Below are positions 39,440-51,038 of a DNA stretch of 64,000 bases, one piece after another. The notes under the pieces are model-generated. The model was not told the DNA's origin. It saw only the letters and a program-made list of their open reading frames with translations, and did no database searches. Position 1 is the first letter of the stretch. Every line of letters begins with the position of its first letter. The position numbers and the translations under genes are program-made. Location: assembly GCA_951799445.1 (NCBI GenBank), contig OX637292.1, forward strand, positions 9,923,296-9,987,295, given 5' to 3'. This DNA comes from Pseudisothecium myosuroides (lineage: Eukaryota; Streptophyta; Bryopsida; Hypnales; Lembophyllaceae).

Positions 39440-40450
39440 AAAACGGGCTGGTGCTGGATTCAATTGCCTGAAGCTCGTCAATTCTTCTTCCTATTCTTCC
39501 AGGTTGCAAAGGTCAACAACCACCTTCACTCTAAACCTTAAATCCTAAAACCTTAAGCAAGTTTGTACAATAACCAGAATCTGCTGCTGGATTCAATTGA
39601 CGGGAGCTTCTTCTGCTTCCTTTTCTTCCAGCTTGCAATGTTCAACAACCACCTTCACCCTAAACCCTAAACCTTAGATACGTTTGTACAATAACCGCAA
39701 TGCTGCTGCTGGATTCAATTGACTGGAGTTCACCAATTTCTCTTCCTCTTCATCCTCATCTTCTGGGTTGCAGAGTTCAACAATCACCTTCATTCTGAAA
39801 GATTCGTCCTCCAAAATGCAACAATGTCCTCAGCAATAATCTCCTGCAGATAGTCAGAGGAAGCACCAACATTTGAACAGCGACAGGATTGCTGCTTGCT
39901 AGATTTAATGTACCGGAGCCCAATTGGTTTTCCTCTTCGTCTTCCGGGTAGCAGAGTTCTACAGCAACTTTCACTAGCAAAGTCATAGAACCTCCGAAAT
40001 GCAGCAATGTCCTTGGAAGCAGGCACAAGAAGAAACCCTGAACTCAAAACGCGTCTGTACAACACCCGGAATGCTGTAGCTGGATTCTATTCATCAATTC
40101 CTCTTCCTCGTCTTCCTGCTTGTAGAGTCCAAAGCAGAAGCAAAACTGGATTCCTATGGATCCACAAAACCACCTTCATTCTCAAAGACACATCCTCCGA
40201 AATGCAACAACCTCCTCAGCAACACGTTTGTACAACAACCGGAGTGCTGCAGGGTTAAATGCACTGGAGCTCATCAACTCTACATCCTCCGGGTTGCAGA
40301 GTTTAACGACCACCTTCACTCGCAAAGAAATGCAACAATGTCGTCGCCAACAAGCTCTTCAAAGCAGTGACAAGAAGAATCTCTAAACCCTAATCATATT
40401 TGTACAACAACCGGATTCATTAGACTGAAGCTCGTCGGGTTGCAGAACTC
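39440..40450. repeat. tandem array downstream of the ALKBH gene, about seven degenerate units
   Basis: Units of roughly 120-180 bp start with GCTGGATTCAATTG-like strings (near 39455, 39589, 39709, 39891, 40073, 40247, 40412). They contain CTTCCTCTTC, GGTTGCAGAGTTCAACAA, CCACCTTCA and GTTTGTACAATAACC blocks, some with CCCTAAACCCTAAACC. The last unit abuts the ALKBH stop codon, so the array probably includes its 3' UTR. Confidence 0.7.
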
Positions 40451-40483
40451 AAAGCAGAGGCAAAGTTGGATCCCGAGATGGTG

Positions 40484-41548
40484 CTAATCTTCGGTGGCAA
40501 TAGGCGCCATGGATCCCTGCACAAATCGGTGCACAGGCCCGCTTCCCACATTGTAATGCGCGTAATTGTTGCTCCCCTTGGCATTGACAACCTTCCGAAA
40601 CGTGACATTGATTCTCGGCGAGGTCGCCTGCGTCTTCCCGACGCGCTTGGGCACGCTGTGCAGCCAATTCGCCATCGTCGTCCCGCGCATCACCACCATA
40701 TCTCCGTTCCGCAACGCAAACTTCTCACTGCTCATCTCCTTCTTCGTCTTGTGCTTCATGACGAAGTCGCGAGTGCCGCCCAAGCTGAGCGACGCGACGC
40801 AAGGGTTCTGCCCCAGGAACGACTCGTCGTCCGCGTGGGGCGAGATCGAGTGCGAGCCGTCGGCGTAGAAATTCACCAACACGAAGTTGTAGCTCTCCCC
40901 CGTCGCGTCCTCCACGCATCTCTTGAGCTTATGCAAGCAGCGCGGAATCGGACGCGGCGGCGACTGGTAGACATTCGCGGGCACGGGTTGCTTGGACATG
41001 GCGGACAAAACCCTAACCCCTGCAACTGAACCCCTAATGTCGTCACGGTGCTCTGGATCCCACATTGCAGTTTCGTCGAGGCCGAAGACGGTGGTGTAGC
41101 GCGGCGTATTGATCGTCATCCCTCTCGCGAGGTACATGACTTTGTACCACGGCAGAGACTCCAGCAAATGCTTGTAGAAGTCGTTCGCCGTGGAATTTTT
41201 TAGAAATGGCTGGAAGTAGAGAAGGTCGAGGTCGCCTTTCTTGATCACCTTCGGCGTCGATGCGGTAGCTAATAATGCTCGTTGTTGTGGTGAAGGAAGG
41301 TCTGCAATTGGAAAGGGGTAAGTCGGGTGAATGGAGTACGTTTGTACTGGAGACTCCGCCACTTGACCTAGAACTTCCTCGTCTTCCGCTTGGGATGGTG
41401 CAGTAGTAGTGACAGGAATTTCAGCTGGCTCCTCCAAAGGCGGCGAGGACAATTTCTGCTTCTTTCGAGCGAACATTGCCATAATCTGGTTCGGGCTCCT
41501 CGCAGCGGCCATCCCAGCGGTCCTCTTAAGCGACGAAGAAGCAATCAT
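40484..41548 (-). CDS. AlkB-type Fe(II)/2-oxoglutarate dioxygenase (ALKBH2/3-like DNA repair)
   Basis: Intronless gene of 354 residues. Members of this group oxidatively remove methyl groups such as 1-methyladenine and 3-methylcytosine from DNA. The metal-binding set is complete: H238-A-D240 in ISPHADDESF and H297 in NWLHSVPKR. The 2-oxoglutarate arginines are R312 and R318 in PRINVTFR. ASLSLGGTRDFVMKHK and GDMVVMRG match ALKBH2/3 rather than RNA-type ALKBH proteins. Residues 20-32 (NQIMAMFARKKQK) resemble a degenerate PCNA-interaction box followed by a basic nuclear signal. Residues 36-100 are a disordered linker. The start is the ATG at 41548. The assignment to ALKBH2 versus ALKBH3 is not resolved. 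Confidence 0.9.
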   Translation of the reverse strand: MIASSSLKRTAGMAAARSPNQIMAMFARKKQKLSSPPLEEPAEIPVTTTAPSQAEDEEVLGQVAESPVQTYSIHPTYPFPIADLPSPQQRALLATASTPKVIKKGDLDLLYFQPFLKNSTANDFYKHLLESLPWYKVMYLARGMTINTPRYTTVFGLDETAMWDPEHRDDIRGSVAGVRVLSAMSKQPVPANVYQSPPRPIPRCLHKLKRCVEDATGESYNFVLVNFYADGSHSISPHADDESFLGQNPCVASLSLGGTRDFVMKHKTKKEMSSEKFALRNGDMVVMRGTTMANWLHSVPKRVGKTQATSPRINVTFRKVVNAKGSNNYAHYNVGSGPVHRFVQGSMAPIATED

Positions 41549-42325
41549 TCTTCAAGCGCTTCCTATTGCCGAAGACTCCACGCACGATTGCTGTAAGCTG
41601 ACAAGTGTAGCGTTGAAACCCAATGTCGCCCTTCAATCTAGAGCTTGGGTTGCGCACAATTCTCCGCACGTAATGAAACTGAAGAGGAAAGACTGTAATC
41701 CTAGAAGTTTCGTCAAATTGAGGTCAATTAGCACCAAACGAAAGCCCACTGCTTCTGCTTCTCTTCTATCTCTGCTCGGCATTCAAGAGTTCAGTAATAT
41801 TACAGTCTGTTCATGGCGGCGCTACAGTAATGTGCTGGACATTGCCAATTGGCATTCATCCGTTATCCGGGGCTCCACCATCTGCCACATATCGAATAAC
41901 ATTTAAAGCCTTTTCAGATGCTCGCTAGAATCACGGATCAGAGGAAAGTTCGGATCAGAAATTTCAGTAGTGCCGATTCGGATCAGATGCCTTCATCTCC
42001 AGTGATCTCATCCCCGAACGAAACTCCAAAAAATGCATCAAAGTCTCGACTTATTTCGCTGACTTAAAAAAGCAACTGACCCTGTAATTGGGGTTTATGT
42101 GTACTGCACGTTATACGCGCGATGGCGTGAAGGTGATTGTGCCGAGAAGAAGATGTGCGAATACTGCGAAAGCTCGCTTGGGGGAGACGTTACTGTTGTC
42201 TGTATTACAACACCACTATTGAGCTCCGTCTGTGCGAAATTTTTGTGTTAGTCTAAAACACAAATTGGTGCACGGTTGGTTTTACGACAACCTACCATTT
42301 GTTATTGCTTTCGTGGTCTCCAGAT
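41549..42325. promoter_or_regulatory. divergent promoter region, ALKBH-like and plastid membrane protein genes
   Basis: These 777 bp separate two head-to-head genes and must hold both promoters. No core promoter element could be picked with confidence. Confidence 0.4.
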
Positions 42326-44411
42326 ATGGCGCTTATGCTTGCGAGTTCAATTGGGGCTCGTCCATTTGGGACTTGCGATGGTGGCTTCCGTTCTCCGTCG
42401 TCGTTGTCGCTCTGTTCTGGGTTGGAGATGGTCCGTTTGAGAGGGCGAGCAAGTGTTATGAGAATTTGCTATTCTGGTAATTGGAGAACAACAGGGAGTC
42501 AGTTCTGGGCTTTGGCTGCTTCGGCGTCAGGCGATTGTTCTTCTGCTGAGTCTTCGAAGGAACAGGAGGTGTGTTGCAATATTCCATTCTTGTTCATTTG
42601 TTTTTTTAGAATTGCAAATAGAGAATTGCAGGGAGGTTAAACCCTAATGGACCAAGAGGCCGAAATTGTATCTCTGGGTTGCAGTAATCAATCCTTCTTC
42701 GTTTGTTTTGAAGAATTTGCACGAAGAGAATTGCAGGGAGGTTAAACCTTAAAGGATCAAGAGGCCAAAATTGCATCCTAGTATTGAGTGCATCATTTTG
42801 GGTGCCATCTTTTGTTCAATTTTGATACTTTTTGACCAACTCATGCAATGCTTTTCTCTGATTCTAGTCCACTGATGTTTCTGGTGCTATTTGAATTACA
42901 TTACATCACAATTTAGTCAATCAAATTGATCATTTCCAGGTCATGATTCCTTAGCTCTTTAGGATTTAAGGGGTTTGTCGTTAGATCTCTAGTTCGTAAG
43001 CCAGAATTCTTTTGGACTTGCGAGTCGTTTGTGCGGACGAAGCGAAACCGTGAAGGCAGTCGGTATGTCGGCAAAACAGTAATTTATGTCTCCTTACGTT
43101 ACGACTGTGGCTTAGGGTTTCGATGTGTGCGGTGTCGGTATGATAAGATACATAGTTTCTATTGAATTTGTTTGCAACTGTTGCTGAAATTGGCATCGCC
43201 ATTGTCGACCAGGATTTGACCAAGAGTGCGAATACATCCTTTTGGAAGAACTGGCAGGTATGATTCGCTACCAACGCTGCTCTTCTCAAACTAATACATG
43301 TCAAGGGTTACGAGATTCTCTTGCAACTCAAATTTTTCGTAGCATTTAGAGTTGCATTCTCACTTCTATCTTTCCAAATTTTGTGAATTATGTTGCGCAA
43401 CGTCAATGCTAAATTTGCTTCAAACAGTTGGTTTTGTGGGGGCTACAATCATCAGTTTGCTATGTTGCAGAGTATTCCATTGAATCATCAAATTTCACTC
43501 GTTTCTAAGAGATTCAAGTGTAAATGCAAAATGAAAGAGTGGGTTGAATGGTTTCATCTTGTAGCCTGCTTAGCCTATCTCATATTGTGTGGCACCTTCA
43601 ACCACTGCTGTGACTGAAACTTTGAATTTGTGGGGGAGCAATTGGTGTAGTGGGGTTAGGGTGTACACCATTGCATTAATTACTTTTTCCTCATCTATGA
43701 GTTCAAAGTGGCACACAAGATGAAAATTAGGGTTGAAACGTGTCAATTAAGTGTATCGAATATCTTTTAAAGCCCAGGTTTTAGAAACAATTTGAAGAGA
43801 AATTTGATGTAAACTTCAAATTTTTATTGTTTCACCAATCAAATTATTATTGACTTTCAGTAAACAAATTGTTGCGCAGCTGAACGTTGGAGATTTGAAG
43901 GAAAAAATGGCCAAATTGGGGCGGGCCGGTTTGCTTGCTTATGGCATATTCAACGGCATCACGTACACCGCTTTCTTCTTCATTGCATTTTTGGCTTTTG
44001 AGAAGACAGGACAGAACCCTGTCAAGAACCTCAAAGCTTGTCTTGGCGTAAGTCTTTTTTTCCTCCTGTAGTAGGGGTTCGTTACCTTACCGCTATGAAT
44101 CTGCTTGCCATGAATCTATCAGCACTGTAAATATACGCTTTCATCCCTTGTTTTTCCTCCTTATTAAAATTGTGCTTTTCAAATGATGGCAGGGGATGGT
44201 ATCAATGTGGACAGGGAACAATTTCACGAGGCCGTTGCGTTTAGCTGCTGCTGCTGCTCTGGCCCCTGTCATGGACAAAGTCTTGAAGAAGACTCAGAAG
44301 GTGTTCAAGTTGGCAGACGAAGCCTCAGCGTTCCTGTTTCTCGCCATCGCGTTGTGGGGGATCTGTTTGTCAGCTGTGGGGCTCCTGATTTTATCTCGGA
44401 TGGGCCGATGA
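42326..44411 (+). CDS. small plastid-type membrane protein, function unknown
   Basis: Four exons close in phase: 42326-42568, 43213-43257, 43880-44047, 44193-44411, giving 224 residues. The first 81 residues (MALMLASSIGARPFG...) are Ser/Arg-rich with few acids, a classic chloroplast transit peptide. The mature part has three likely membrane segments: around AYGIFNGITYTAFFFIAFLAF, a short Ala-rich LRLAAAAALAPVMD stretch, and the C-terminal FLFLAIALWGICLSAVGLLI. Between them is KVLKKTQKVFKLADEASA. I recall similar unnamed plant proteins with a GLLAYGILNG segment, and the layout loosely recalls FAM210/DUF1279 proteins, but this is not firm. Exon 3 starts at 43880, since an earlier AG would place a stop in frame. 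Confidence 0.8.
42618..42775. repeat. direct duplication in intron 1, about 110-bp offset
   Basis: AGAGAATTGCAGGGAGGTTAA followed by CCAAGAGGCC occurs near 42620 and again near 42729. Each copy has a TTAAACCCTAATGGACC-like start that resembles the TTAA-element terminus, so these may be fossil element ends. Confidence 0.5.
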
Positions 44412-46103
44412 CAACGACGACGAATCTTTGGTTTTTGAAATGCTTGATCTGGACAAGATAACAAGTTGAGTCTTGAGTCAGTGATCGGACCACCAGTTTG
44501 GCATGTATGCATTTGATCTCACTTTTGGCTCCATTGGAGGGTTTACAACAAGTAGCTGAGTTAGTTTATGTCACGTCTTCAATTTGGCTAACTAGAAAGT
44601 GACATGTTGCCAAGAATTGTGTTAAAACGGGTTATGACAAAGAACTTGTTTCTAGATTTAATTGTAAAATGTGGAGGGGTAGATTAGGGGGCGTAGGAGG
44701 ACCTGTCTTGAGTGGACTTAAGAAGCCACCATCAAGGCTACCACACGAATTTGTTGCGACCCGTACTGTTAGAAATGAGGCTCAGGGTTTGCTCATTAAA
44801 CCCTAAACCCTAAATACTGAACCCTAAATCCATCAATCTAATGCTGGAGCGGTGTTCATGAAGTTGAGAAGGTGCATCAGTTGAGGTTAGTGCCAAGGCA
44901 ATTCTCTTTGCCAACTCTCCGCATTCCCTTTTCCATGAGAATATGTATCTACTCTCTAATTGCACATACTGTAATTGCGCATTCTGAGTATATTTTAAGA
45001 ATCTCTACAACATGTGCATGGGAGCCTATTTGTCCCATTGAGGTAGTGCAATTAAAGAGGTTTGAGTGCATTTAGGAGATTGCTGTTACTGCTTGTATCT
45101 GCCTGTTTAGGAGACAAGTATCACTAGGACCTGAGAATGTTCAAATATAGCTCAAGCATACCTTTTATAACTGAGAGGTTTTCCATCCTTTTGGCCTTCT
45201 GTGACATCACACAAATGGATGCTTAATTTATATAGTGCTGTGCAACTCAAGCAGAGGGTTCTGAACAATTTGTTTTGGTGGTTTGCAGACCTGGCTTTGT
45301 GCAAACAGTGGTCAGGAGGTTAACATTGTTGCTGAAGAGAGATCATTCTTCTTATTGTGTCTCATTCAGCGAGTATCTGATTCCTTCTTGTAGCCTGCAG
45401 TATTAGATAAGACATCGGCTCACGCGCTATGTTGCAAGTGTGAGTACTGAGTCATCTCAATTGCATTGCAATTATTGGAAAAAACGCTTGAATGAAAATC
45501 ATTTTTTTATGATTTTGGTGAACGTGATGATTAATTCTAAATGTTGCAGACTGTACAGAAAAGGATATTGAGAGTAGAAACAGAAACACCATGTGGGTTG
45601 GCGAATTGTGAATTAGAGACCCAGAATCAGACCAATAAAAATATTAAAGAATAAGATAGTCACATCGATCTTAGAACTATGGTTCTTAAAAATGTTTATC
45701 TTGTAATTCATTACATTAGAATTGGGCACAGCAGTCGGAGCTACTGGAGCTGGGAACTTTTTTCCCTATTTCGTTACACTTTGGGCCCCTTCGATTCTGG
45801 CCCCCAAAATCATGTCCGGAAGATACTACGCCTTACGTGGAGACTTCAAATAGCATTTGAGAATCACATATTCTAGTGGGAGAAAAATAACCGCACTCAC
45901 CTCTAGTGTATGCATGCTACATCAATGGATACTTTGATGCAATAACAATTTCAATTTCCACTTGAAGCGATTATTCGTTTCCTAGGCTACTCAAAATTGA
46001 GTTTTTTTACAATACCACATTGGTCTATTAGAACAAGTGGCTACCTCACGAGGACTGCACCATACATCTCTCGTATTGGAACCTAATACATCGGATTGAT
46101 TCA
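44412..46103. other. intergenic region
   Basis: No supported gene. Telo-box-like AAACCCTAAACCC strings occur near 44798-44830. The rest looks like 3' UTR and spacer. Confidence 0.4.
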
Positions 46104-46553
46104 CTAGTCCAATCGATTCTTCGCAAACTTGTTGAACAAGCGCTTGAAACCATGCTCAACATAGAAGCCTTTCTTCACACCAAACAAGTCTTGCAACACA
46201 GAAGCCAAGTCGTGGACGGCGTACGAAATTTCGTACCTCGATGCGGAGTTATTGCGAGCTCGCAGGAGCTTGCGGGCGGTGGTTGGTTGAAGAGCTTCTT
46301 CAAGCGTAAGCCCGTCTCTTCCCTTGAAAGAAATCAGGATATCTACTTGCTTCGGAGTGAAGTAAACGGAATTCATGTAGAAATTGGCGGTGGTACATTG
46401 CAGGACACGGAGTTGGGCACCCGCGTCGTAATCGAATTGAAAAAGGTCGTGAATGAAGAACTTCACGTGATTGAAGAGGTTTACGTCTGCATGCAAAGCT
46501 TTCAAGCGGTCTGCGTAAGAAGCCATATCCACTTCTCCATCCAACGTCGGCAT
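46104..46553 (-). CDS. intronless 149-residue protein of unknown function
   Basis: A single open frame from ATG 46553 to TAG 46104. It is clearly less AT-rich than its flanks. The product starts MPTLDGEVDMASYADRLKAL and is predicted mostly helical, with a Phe-rich middle (FNHVKFFIHDLFQFDYDAG) and a basic C-terminus (KRLFNKFAKNRLD). No motif, signal peptide or membrane segment is evident, and I do not recognise the family. It lies between the plastid membrane protein and PEX11A-like genes with its own spacers. It could be a lineage-specific gene or a captured fragment. Confidence 0.55.
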   Translation of the reverse strand: MPTLDGEVDMASYADRLKALHADVNLFNHVKFFIHDLFQFDYDAGAQLRVLQCTTANFYMNSVYFTPKQVDILISFKGRDGLTLEEALQPTTARKLLRARNNSASRYEISYAVHDLASVLQDLFGVKKGFYVEHGFKRLFNKFAKNRLD

Positions 46554-47226
46554 GCTTCAATTTGCAATCGGCTTGACTTCAAAGGGGGTTGAAGACAACC
46601 TCAGAGGATGAAAGCCACTTAAACCCCAAAGCCCTCATAACTACTCTAAAAAGATCATGGCCTGATATGAATTCTGTTATAAATTCTGATATAGCCTGAT
46701 ATATAAATTTAAATAAATTATTACTCGTAGTAGTACTCAACAAATTCGAGAAAAAAGTAAAATAAAATAAAATTAACAGTCTCATGTAACTTCCTTTTGC
46801 TTTGTTAACTACTGCTGGGAGAATGGGACAGTACCTCTGTTGCGTACTACAGAGACTCTAAAGGCGATCCTTTTGAAAGTAAAAGAGAACAAAATGTTCT
46901 GCCTTGTGAGAACACTAAGAGCTTGTAGGGCCATGGCAGAAGAAATGCTTCGAACCAAGTTTTTTAGTCAAAAATTGTACCTCAAGAGCCACACAGTACC
47001 TTGAACCAAATTGAGCGCTCACATAGTAAATCTGAAGTATCACACGAACCAGGAGCATGAAACCTCTGGCAGACCATCTTTCCCAGTCACTTTCCAACCA
47101 GAAAAAATAGAATAAACTTATTCATCTCTACCGAATAGCAGCCAGCTTCGATTGAACTTGACGCAAGTGATCAAGTGTAGGCTCCATATGTTAAGTTTCA
47201 GCTCTGACTAAACATCAAAGATGCTT

Positions 47227-49390
47227 TCAGCAATTTTTCCAGTTCTTCTGAGCGGATATCAGAGCTGACAGCAGGCCTGCAAAGGATAGCAACAGCGGGT
47301 TATCCAGGACTCCTTTGGTTTCGCGTATGTCTGTCAGCGCTAATAAACTGTCGGCGAAGTCTTGAATGATAGACAGCGTCTTCATGAACCGTTTGGCTTG
47401 CAGGGCTTGGAGCTCCTTGATCTCCGAGACCGGGCTGATCCCGCCTTCCGCCTTCTTCCGCATCCCCTGCAGAAGCTTGGTTTCTTTCTCCAGGTACAGA
47501 GACACTTGGATGCACTTGAGGGCCACGCTCCCGAAGTATCCGATAAACTCCAACCACGCACTCAGTTTGGTCAGCCGCTTGGCGTGTCGTTTATCAATCA
47601 GTCCCGCTTTCACCTGTCCAGGAAATATTTCAGTCCGTCAGGGAATGAGGCAGGCAGCCTGAATTGAATTGGTACCATCAAATTGAAGTTCTAGACCAAA
47701 CAACATATGGCCGCAGTGACTACACATGTGGAGCTAACAAACTCGGCACGCAATCTCCACACATGATTTAGAGCACACGAACAGCTCTAAGGTAAAACAT
47801 TGGGCTAAAGTTAGTGTTCTTCAAATCGGCCCTATAAAAGGCTAGAAATGTCGCATTGATAAGTTTGAAGGTGCCTTCGTCAATAGGAGACTGAATCACT
47901 TGAACACATAAATGCTGCTCATATCGTAGAAACGAGTTACCAGGGTGTTGGTTTTTATGACTCTGCCCCTCTAACAAGTGGGATAGTAGATAAAGTGTAG
48001 TGAGCTATTAAGGAATTGAATGTGGGTTCCTAAATTTGAAGGTGCGTGTTTGCAAAAATTCTAAACCCATAGAGACTAGTTCTACGCTCCCGCTACGAGA
48101 CAAGAATAGGGAGTTACATCTTCTCACTGATGCAAAGAATATCTCAGATGTAATTGAAATAAGTTGGAAAACATTCAAATCCATGCTGAGCTAGAAAGCT
48201 AGAACGTTCACGAAAGCCATACTTCGTAGCTATGCTAATGGAACCTGGCAATTGAAAGTGGGAAAGAATTAAGCAAGGTATGACTTAGAAAGTAAGCGCA
48301 AGCGATCTACTACAGTTTTCAGTAATTACACATGTGGAGCTGACCACCTCGGGGGCCAATCTCCACCCTAAACCTAGAGCAAACGGTTATCTCTGATTCC
48401 ATTCAACATTATATCAATCAATCAAGAAAAGCAGCAAAAAAATCATGGGAAAGATACATAGTTCTTAAACAGAGGAAAAACAAGAAATATAATGAAACAA
48501 ATTTAAAAAACGGTAATAAGTTCAATGCAAACGTTGCTCTAAAACAGTCCATAAGTTCGTGCTCGGAGGGCGAATGAGACACCTAAATTTGGATTTGCAA
48601 AGAAACAACAAGCACAGGCGTGAGAAATACAATTAGGAAGTAATCCAATGTAAAGGAAGACTTATGTAAAAATTATGTAAAGATATATCAAAAGAATTAT
48701 GTAAAGAACTGTGTAAAGATCTATCTAAAGAATTGTGTAAAGAATCAACTAAAGATTGATGAAAAGAATCATGAAAGGTTTATGTACAGAATTGAGTAAA
48801 GAATCAGGTACGGATTTATGAAAAGAATTGTGTAAATGATTGCCTAAGGAATTCAGTAACGAATTATGTAGAGAATTGTGTAAGGGATTGTCTAAAGGAG
48901 TTCTGTAACGAATTATGTAGAGCATTGTGAAGAGAATCATGTAAAGAATTGTGTAGAGGATTACGTACATAGAGAATTGTATGTGAAAGAGAATTGTGTA
49001 GAGAAATGTGAAGTGCTTTATGTAACTAAGCGTTCGACTCACCAGCCAGACGAATTGCTCGACGAAATAGTAGCATCCCTCTCCTCCTGTGGCGACGATC
49101 TCCAGAAATCCGTCGCGGGAGCGAACATCCTCGATCCGCTTGAGCGCGTTCACGTCCTGGACGAACTTGCCGAGCCGAAAGGCCTTGCGGCTGCTTCCGA
49201 CGCTGGACTCGAACGCCTTGAGACGGCCATAAAGCTCCGGGGAAGAAGTCCCGGAGGCGCCGAAGATCGGCGACGCCAGAAGCAGCTTGGTGGAGTAGCG
49301 CAGGATCTTGAGCGACTTGTCCACGCCATCGCGGCGCGCCAGAAAACTCTCGACGTGCTCCAGGAACGGGCGCTCCTCCTGCCCGGCCAT
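47227..49390 (-). CDS. PEX11A: peroxisomal membrane protein 11A-like (PEX11)
   Basis: Peroxin that drives peroxisome elongation and proliferation at the peroxisomal membrane. Two exons close in phase: 49043-49390 and 47227-47613, giving 244 residues, near the family's usual 230-250. Family blocks are the N-terminal [20 protein letters not shown], then [18 protein letters not shown] (the conserved amphipathic region), [10 protein letters not shown], and the C-terminal [15 protein letters not shown] ending. The last block and the [18 protein letters not shown] junction match Arabidopsis PEX11A better than PEX11B-E. The start is the ATG at 49390 ([16 protein letters not shown]). The 1.4-kb intron carries a minisatellite. 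Confidence 0.9.
48660..49020. repeat. intronic minisatellite, unit about 15 bp
   Basis: Roughly twenty degenerate copies of AAGAATTGTGTAAAG and variants (AAGAATTATGTAAAG, GAGAATTGTGTAGAG). It sits entirely in the PEX11A-like intron, next to the exon 1 donor. Confidence 0.8.
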
Positions 49391-49779
49391 CGCCAATCAC
49401 CTCCGCCGGCCAGTCTCTTTTCACGATTGCAGAGTTGCCATTCCCACGCCGGAGTAAACTCTTACAAAAAAATCCAGAAAAAATCCAGAAAAAATCCAGA
49501 AAAAACACCAAAGTATCAGAAAAAATCAACAAAAAATTCTACGCTTCACGGTTTCAAATCGAAATTCTTGCGGAAAACAGCACGAAGCATCAACTGCGAC
49601 GCAATTATCAATTTCCCAGCGACATTCGCAGCAACCGGAAGACGTTTTGAATAAGCTAAACCTCAGCGGGAGCTGCGGGGAAGACGGTGCCGAAGCGCCA
49701 TTCGTGAGAGCGCGGATATTCTAGAATAAATACAGAAGTGAAAACCAAGCTCCTCGTCACGGGAGGGGAAGTATATGGG

Positions 49780-49858
49780 AGCCTTTGGCAGAGATGCCCG
49801 TTGATGCCCAACCTGCGCCGCGAGGTCGTGGGTTCGAACCTCTGTGCCGGAGCCTCTA
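49780..49858 (+). other. degenerate tRNA-like sequence with Pol III boxes
   Basis: TGGCAGAGATG at 49787-49797 fits the A-box consensus, and GGTTCGAACC at about 49832-49841 fits the B box, spaced as in a tRNA. The T-stem does not pair properly, so it is not a functional tRNA. It could be a relic or the head of a SINE. It lies 20 bp upstream of the true tRNA-Leu. Confidence 0.35.
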
Positions 49859-49876
49859 AGGCTTACCCTCCACTCA

Positions 49877-49960
49877 GCTGGCTTGCCCGAGTGGTCTAAG
49901 GGGGGCGACTTAAGATCGCCTATGCGTAGGCATGCGTGGGTTCAAACCCCACAGCCAGCA
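49877..49960 (+). tRNA. tRNA-Leu (anticodon UAA)
   Basis: The 84-nt sequence folds as a class II tRNA. Acceptor GCTGGCT pairs with AGCCAGC, discriminator A. The anticodon stem GGCGA/TCGCC encloses the loop CTTAAGA (anticodon TAA), the long variable arm has an ATGC/GCAT stem, and the T arm is GTGGG-TTCAAAC-CCCAC. A T-run (CTTTTTC) just downstream serves as Pol III terminator. No intron and no encoded CCA. Confidence 0.95.
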
Positions 49961-49989
49961 AAACTATCTTTTTCTTTTCCTCAACTGAG

Positions 49990-50725
49990 AAAATTAAGGA
50001 AGGAGGTAAATTTTCCTTGGAAGACAAGTGGAATTGGCATCTAACCCGAGTTGTTTCATATTTTTTGGAGCTTCGTGGAATTAGTTATGATATTTTCAAG
50101 TTGAAATGGCACAAGGTTCTAAAATCGCCCTAAAATTGCCCACCTCCTCACTCCTCAAATGTTCACTGTATGTACATTGTTGAAGGCTATGAAAAAGCAA
50201 CATGTTTGTGGAATTGGCATCTAATCCGAGTTGTTTCATATTTTTTGGAGCTTTGTGGAATTAGTTATGATATTTTCAAGTTGAAATGGCACAAGGTTCT
50301 AAAATCGCCCTAAAATTGCCCACCTCCTCACTCCTCAAATGTTCACTATATGTACATTGCTGAAGGCTATGAAAAAGCAACATGTTCAAACCTCCTCACT
50401 CCTCAAATGTTCATTGTATGTACATTGCTGAAGGCTATGAAAAAGCAACATGTTCGAATACTATACAGTTGAAGAGGTGGACAATTTTAGAGTGCTTTTA
50501 GAACCTCCTACCTTAATCATATAGCTTCATGGAATTAGTTATGATATTTTCAAGTTGAAATGGTACAAGGCTCTAAAATCGCCCTAAAATTGCCCACCTT
50601 CTCACTCCTCAAATGTTCACTGTATGTACATTGCTGAAGGCTATGAAAAAGCAACATGTTCAAATACTAAACGGTTGAGGAGGTGGACAATTTTAGAGTG
50701 CTTTTAGAACCTCCTACCTTAATCA
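49990..50725. repeat. tandem/dispersed repeat cluster downstream of tRNA-Leu
   Basis: Two nearly identical 180-bp units (about 50028-50207 and 50208-50386) and two partial ones (about 50390-50455, 50524-50660). Each has TTGTTTCATATTTTTTGGA, CTCCTCAAATGTTCACT and GAAAAAGCAACATGTT blocks. The outer ends read TTAAGGAAGGAGGT and ACCTCCTACCTTAA, an inverted pair possibly flanked by TTAA. Related to 13560-13945. Confidence 0.75.
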
Positions 50726-51038
50726 TATAGCAACGTTAAATTTTTGTTCCAAAACCATGAGAGCAACTGCACTCTTACTCCATAAAACTGTAAAAATAAT
50801 TGTTTTATTCAAAAGATTGTCAGATGAAGCACATAAAAACAACATAAAATATACACAAGAAAATCTGGATTCAGGAACTGGACACAACCAAAATGTGCTT
50901 GAACACCTCCACTTGCAAGAACAAGAGAAAATAGAAGCCACTTCAATGTTTGCTGAAATTTTGTTAATTTTGTTAATTTTGCTAAGAAAGTACACACGAA
51001 GTTGAGCTTGGGCAAAATTATTAAGTTATCCTTCATAT

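Noticed and set aside
39655..39680. Telomere-like CCCTAAACCCTAAACC strings here and near 27688, 44800 and 57950
   Set aside because: Only one to three units each; typical plant telo-boxes or decayed repeats, not interstitial telomeres.
40466..41029. Long plus-strand frame of 187 codons antisense to the ALKBH gene
   Set aside because: Shadow of the real minus-strand gene, which has complete catalytic residues; the antisense product is Arg/His-rich with no family features.
46152..46592. Plus-strand frame opposite the 149-residue ORF
   Set aside because: The minus-strand frame has a better start and a more protein-like composition; but since neither has a known family, the choice is not absolute.
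48977..49654. Plus-strand frame of 225 codons across PEX11A exon 1
   Set aside because: Opposite the PEX11A exon, and runs through low-complexity AAAAATCC repeats.
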